Assembly: GCF_002154575.1 (NCBI RefSeq) | Contig: NZ_MUBA01000274.1 | Coordinates: forward strand, 1-32,711 | Direction: 5' to 3' | From: Streptomyces bobili | Lineage (GTDB): Bacteria > Actinomycetota > Actinomycetes > Streptomycetales > Streptomycetaceae | Length of the DNA: 32,711 nucleotides | In this document: piece by piece, positions 30,962-32,711 of the stretch | Layout of the letters: the number at the start of each line of letters is the position of its first letter | How positions within the stretch are numbered: position 1 is the first letter of the stretch | Notes under the pieces: model-generated | Told to the model about the DNA's origin: nothing | The model's input: the letters and a program-made list of their open reading frames with translations, nothing else | Database searches by the model: none | Position numbers and translations under genes: made by a program

Positions 30962-30979
30962 GAACGTGCACACACGTTC
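30962..30979. promoter_or_regulatory. Inverted repeat in the GH42/lipoprotein divergent region
   Basis: GAACGTG (30962-30968) and CACGTTC (30973-30979) are perfect 7-bp arms around CACA, 30 nt upstream of the GH42 start. A core ATCGAT (LacI-like) follows nearer the start at about 30950. Possible operator for the GH42 gene. Confidence 0.4.
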
Positions 30980-31019
30980 TCGGCGGTGCGAGCCCAACAT
31001 AACCGCACAGCAACAACCA

Positions 31020-31048
31020 TTGACAAGTGTCCGGGATGTTTCTCTACT
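31020..31048 (+). promoter_or_regulatory. Promoter of the sugar-binding lipoprotein gene
   Basis: TTGACA (31020-31025) with TCTACT (31043-31048) at 17-nt spacing, or TACTGT (31045-31050) at 19 nt, gives a good Streptomyces sigma-HrdB-type promoter. Transcription would begin around 31055, inside the palindrome that follows. Confidence 0.6.
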
Positions 31049-31062
31049 GTGAACGCTCACAG
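31047..31062. promoter_or_regulatory. lac-type operator over the ABC-transporter promoter
   Basis: CTGTGAACGCTCACAG has 6-bp perfect arms around ACGC and differs by one base from the core TGTGAGCGCTCACA of the idealised E. coli lac operator. It covers the predicted transcript start of the sugar-binding lipoprotein gene, so a LacI-family repressor coded outside the window probably controls the locus. Confidence 0.65.
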
Positions 31063-31159
31063 AAGCATGACAGGGCCTCGCGACGGGCGAGGACCTCGGT
31101 TCATGTGATGCATGGCAGGTTCCCGCAGCAGGCGGGCACCCAGGTCAGGGGAGAAACCC

Positions 31160-32488
31160 ATGTCCAACACCCAGCGCCGGCGGCTCTTCAAGGTCGCAGC
31201 CTCCGCCGTCGCCGTCACGCTCGGCGCCACCGCACTCGCCGCCTGCGGCTCGTCCGACGACGACAGCGGCGCCCAGTCGGGCCCGGTCTCGCTCACGTAC
31301 TGGACGTGGACGCCGGGCATGGACAAGGTTGTGGACCTGTGGAACAAGGGGCCGGGCAAGAAGGACCAGATCACGGTCACGGTGAAGAAGCAGGCGTCCG
31401 GCGACACGCTGGTCACCAAGATCCTCACCGCGCACAAGGCGGGCAAGGCCCCCGACCTGGTCCAGGCCGAGTACCAGGCGCTGCCGACGCTCGTCAGCAA
31501 TGACGCGCTGGCGGACATAGCGAAGAACGTCGGCGACGTGAAGGGCAAGTTCGCCGACGGCGTCTGGCAGCAGACGACGCTGGGCACGGACGCCGTCTAC
31601 GCGGTCCCGCAGGACATCGGCCCGATGATGTTCTACTACCGCGAGGACCTGTTCAAGGAGTACGGCCTGACCGTCCCCACCACCTGGGAGCAGTTCGCGC
31701 AGACCGCCCGCGCGCTGAAGAAGAAGTCCCCGGAGACGGATCTGACCACCTTCTCGGCCAACGACTCCGGTCTCTTCGCGGGCCTCGCCCAGCAGGCCGG
31801 CGCCAAGTGGTGGACCACCGCCGGCGACAAGTGGCAGGTCGGCATCAACGACGCGGCGACCAAGAAGGTCGCCGACTTCTGGGGCGGCCTCGTCAAGGAG
31901 GGCGCCGTCGACAACCAGCCGATGTACACCCCGGCCTGGAACAAGGCGCTCAACACCGGCAAGCAGATCGCCTGGGTCAGCGCCGTGTGGGCGCCGGGCA
32001 CCCTGACCACCGCCGCCCCGGACACCAAGGGCAAGTGGGCCATGGCCCCGCTCCCCCAGTGGTCGCAGACCGACAACGTCACCGGCAGCTGGGGCGGTTC
32101 CTCCACCGCCGTCACCACCGACTCCAAGAACAAGGACGCCGCCGCCAAGTTCGCCGCCTGGCTGAACACCGACGGTGACGCGCTCAACGCGCTGGCCAAG
32201 GAGAGCGGCATCTACCCGGCCTCCAGCTCCGCCCAGCTCAGCGGCGCCTTCATCAACCCGCCGGAGTACTTCTCGAACCAGGCGGACTTCTACACCACCG
32301 CCGCCAAGATCGCGAAGACCACGGCGCCGTCGGGCTGGGGCCCGAACGTGAACGTCGCCTACACGACCTTCAAGGACGCCTTCGGCGCCGCCGCCAAGAA
32401 CAAGTCGGACTTCTCCGCCGCTCTGGACAAGATGCAGGCGGACACCGTGGCCGACATGAAGAAGCAGGGCTTCGAGGTCTCCGAGTGA
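31160..32488 (+). CDS. Sugar ABC transporter substrate-binding lipoprotein
   Basis: 442 aa, family 1 extracellular solute-binding protein. Lipoprotein signal with lipobox LAAC (Cys29). The n-region NTQRRRLFKVAA has an RR-x-F-x pattern that would fit Tat export of lipoproteins, known in Streptomyces. The mature protein begins at Cys29; the periplasmic-binding fold is seen in VSLTYWTWTPGMDKVVDLWN, GKAPDLVQAEYQALPTLVSN, VPQDIGPMMFYYREDLFKEY and the ending ALDKMQADTVADMKKQGFEV. By context (divergent GH42/GH53) it should bind galacto-oligosaccharides, like GanS/CycB. GGGGAGAAA precedes the ATG. Its stop overlaps the permease start (GTGA). Confidence 0.93.
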   Translation: MSNTQRRRLFKVAASAVAVTLGATALAACGSSDDDSGAQSGPVSLTYWTWTPGMDKVVDLWNKGPGKKDQITVTVKKQASGDTLVTKILTAHKAGKAPDLVQAEYQALPTLVSNDALADIAKNVGDVKGKFADGVWQQTTLGTDAVYAVPQDIGPMMFYYREDLFKEYGLTVPTTWEQFAQTARALKKKSPETDLTTFSANDSGLFAGLAQQAGAKWWTTAGDKWQVGINDAATKKVADFWGGLVKEGAVDNQPMYTPAWNKALNTGKQIAWVSAVWAPGTLTTAAPDTKGKWAMAPLPQWSQTDNVTGSWGGSSTAVTTDSKNKDAAAKFAAWLNTDGDALNALAKESGIYPASSSAQLSGAFINPPEYFSNQADFYTTAAKIAKTTAPSGWGPNVNVAYTTFKDAFGAAAKNKSDFSAALDKMQADTVADMKKQGFEVSE

Positions 32489-32711
32489 CAACCGCACGCC
32501 GGAAGTCGTACGGGGTCAAGGGGGCCCCGTACGCCCTCCCGTCTCCCGCCACCACCCTCAAACGAGCGCGAAGCGCCCCCTATTTCTTCCTCCTCCCCGC
32601 CACGATCCTCTTCGCCCTGTTCTTCGCGCTGCCCATCGGCTACGCGCTGTGGCTCAGCCTCCACAAGGTGAAGGTGTCCGGCCTCGGCCTGGGCGCCGGC
32701 GCCCGGAAGGA
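32485..32711 (+). CDS. ABC sugar transporter permease, N-terminal fragment (MalF-type)
   Basis: Begins with GTG overlapping the lipoprotein stop codon by 4 nt. The visible 75 residues start with a basic cytoplasmic tail (VTTARRKSYGVKGAPYALPS), then RARSAPYFFLLPATILFALF, which is transmembrane helix 1 of MalF/UgpA-type permeases, followed by FALPIGYALWLSLHKVKVSG. The rest lies beyond the window. It should form the membrane channel for the adjacent binding protein. Confidence 0.88.
   Translation, partial: MTTARRKSYGVKGAPYALPSPATTLKRARSAPYFFLLPATILFALFFALPIGYALWLSLHKVKVSGLGLGAGARK

Overview
The window is a stretch of actinobacterial chromosome, almost certainly Streptomyces. GC content is very high, coding regions have strong third-position G/C, I noticed no in-frame TTA codon, and the gene families are typical (SpoIIE-type phosphatase with PAS/GAF sensors, many GntR/MarR/PadR regulators, a second Rho, secreted glycoside hydrolases with CBMs, a sugar-binding lipoprotein). 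No transposase, CRISPR array, rRNA or tRNA was seen.

Layout. 1-7.2 kb: start of a secreted protein gene (minus), a PAS-PAS-GAF-SpoIIE phosphatase, a PrmC/HemK-like methyltransferase (minus), a MarR regulator, a GNAT plus quinone-oxidoreductase pair (minus), and a molybdopterin oxidoreductase overlapping its probable FAD/NAD(P)H reductase. 7.2-13.9 kb: an Rv1733c-like membrane protein, an acetyl esterase of the cephalosporin-C deacetylase family, a class C beta-lactamase-like serine hydrolase, a GntR/HutC regulator, a PadR-methyltransferase pair divergent from an NTF2-like gene, and a proline-rich single-pass membrane protein. 13.9-17.5 kb: a short Rho paralogue with a C-rich leader, a D-Ala-D-Ala carboxypeptidase, then a scrambled graveyard of two mannosyltransferase genes. 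17.5-23.4 kb: a minus-strand asparagine/aspartate/glutamine catabolic cluster (FadR-type regulator, AnsP-like permease, type II asparaginase, aspartase, glutaminase). 23.5-27.0 kb: UppP, an overlapping CrcB-DUF190-CrcB fluoride-channel set, an SMP-30-like protein and a small ArsR-like regulator. 27.2-32.7 kb: a galactan utilisation locus (GH53 endo-galactanase with CBM, GH42 beta-galactosidase, and divergently a sugar-binding lipoprotein with the start of an ABC permease).

How the genes fit together. The Asn cluster imports asparagine, cuts it to aspartate plus ammonia and then to fumarate plus ammonia; its regulator appears to be made from a leaderless mRNA whose -10 box lies inside a GTnnnAC palindrome. 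The galactan locus pairs an extracellular galactanase with uptake and intracellular beta-galactosidase, and its divergent intergenic region carries a near-ideal lac-type operator.

The most unusual items are the Rho paralogue, which has lost the aromatic residues of the primary RNA-binding site yet keeps the motor; the rearranged mannosyltransferase remnants; and two CrcB subunits with complementary Phe-to-Tyr changes in the fluoride-pore motif. All functional statements come from reading the sequence and from family knowledge; no database search was run.
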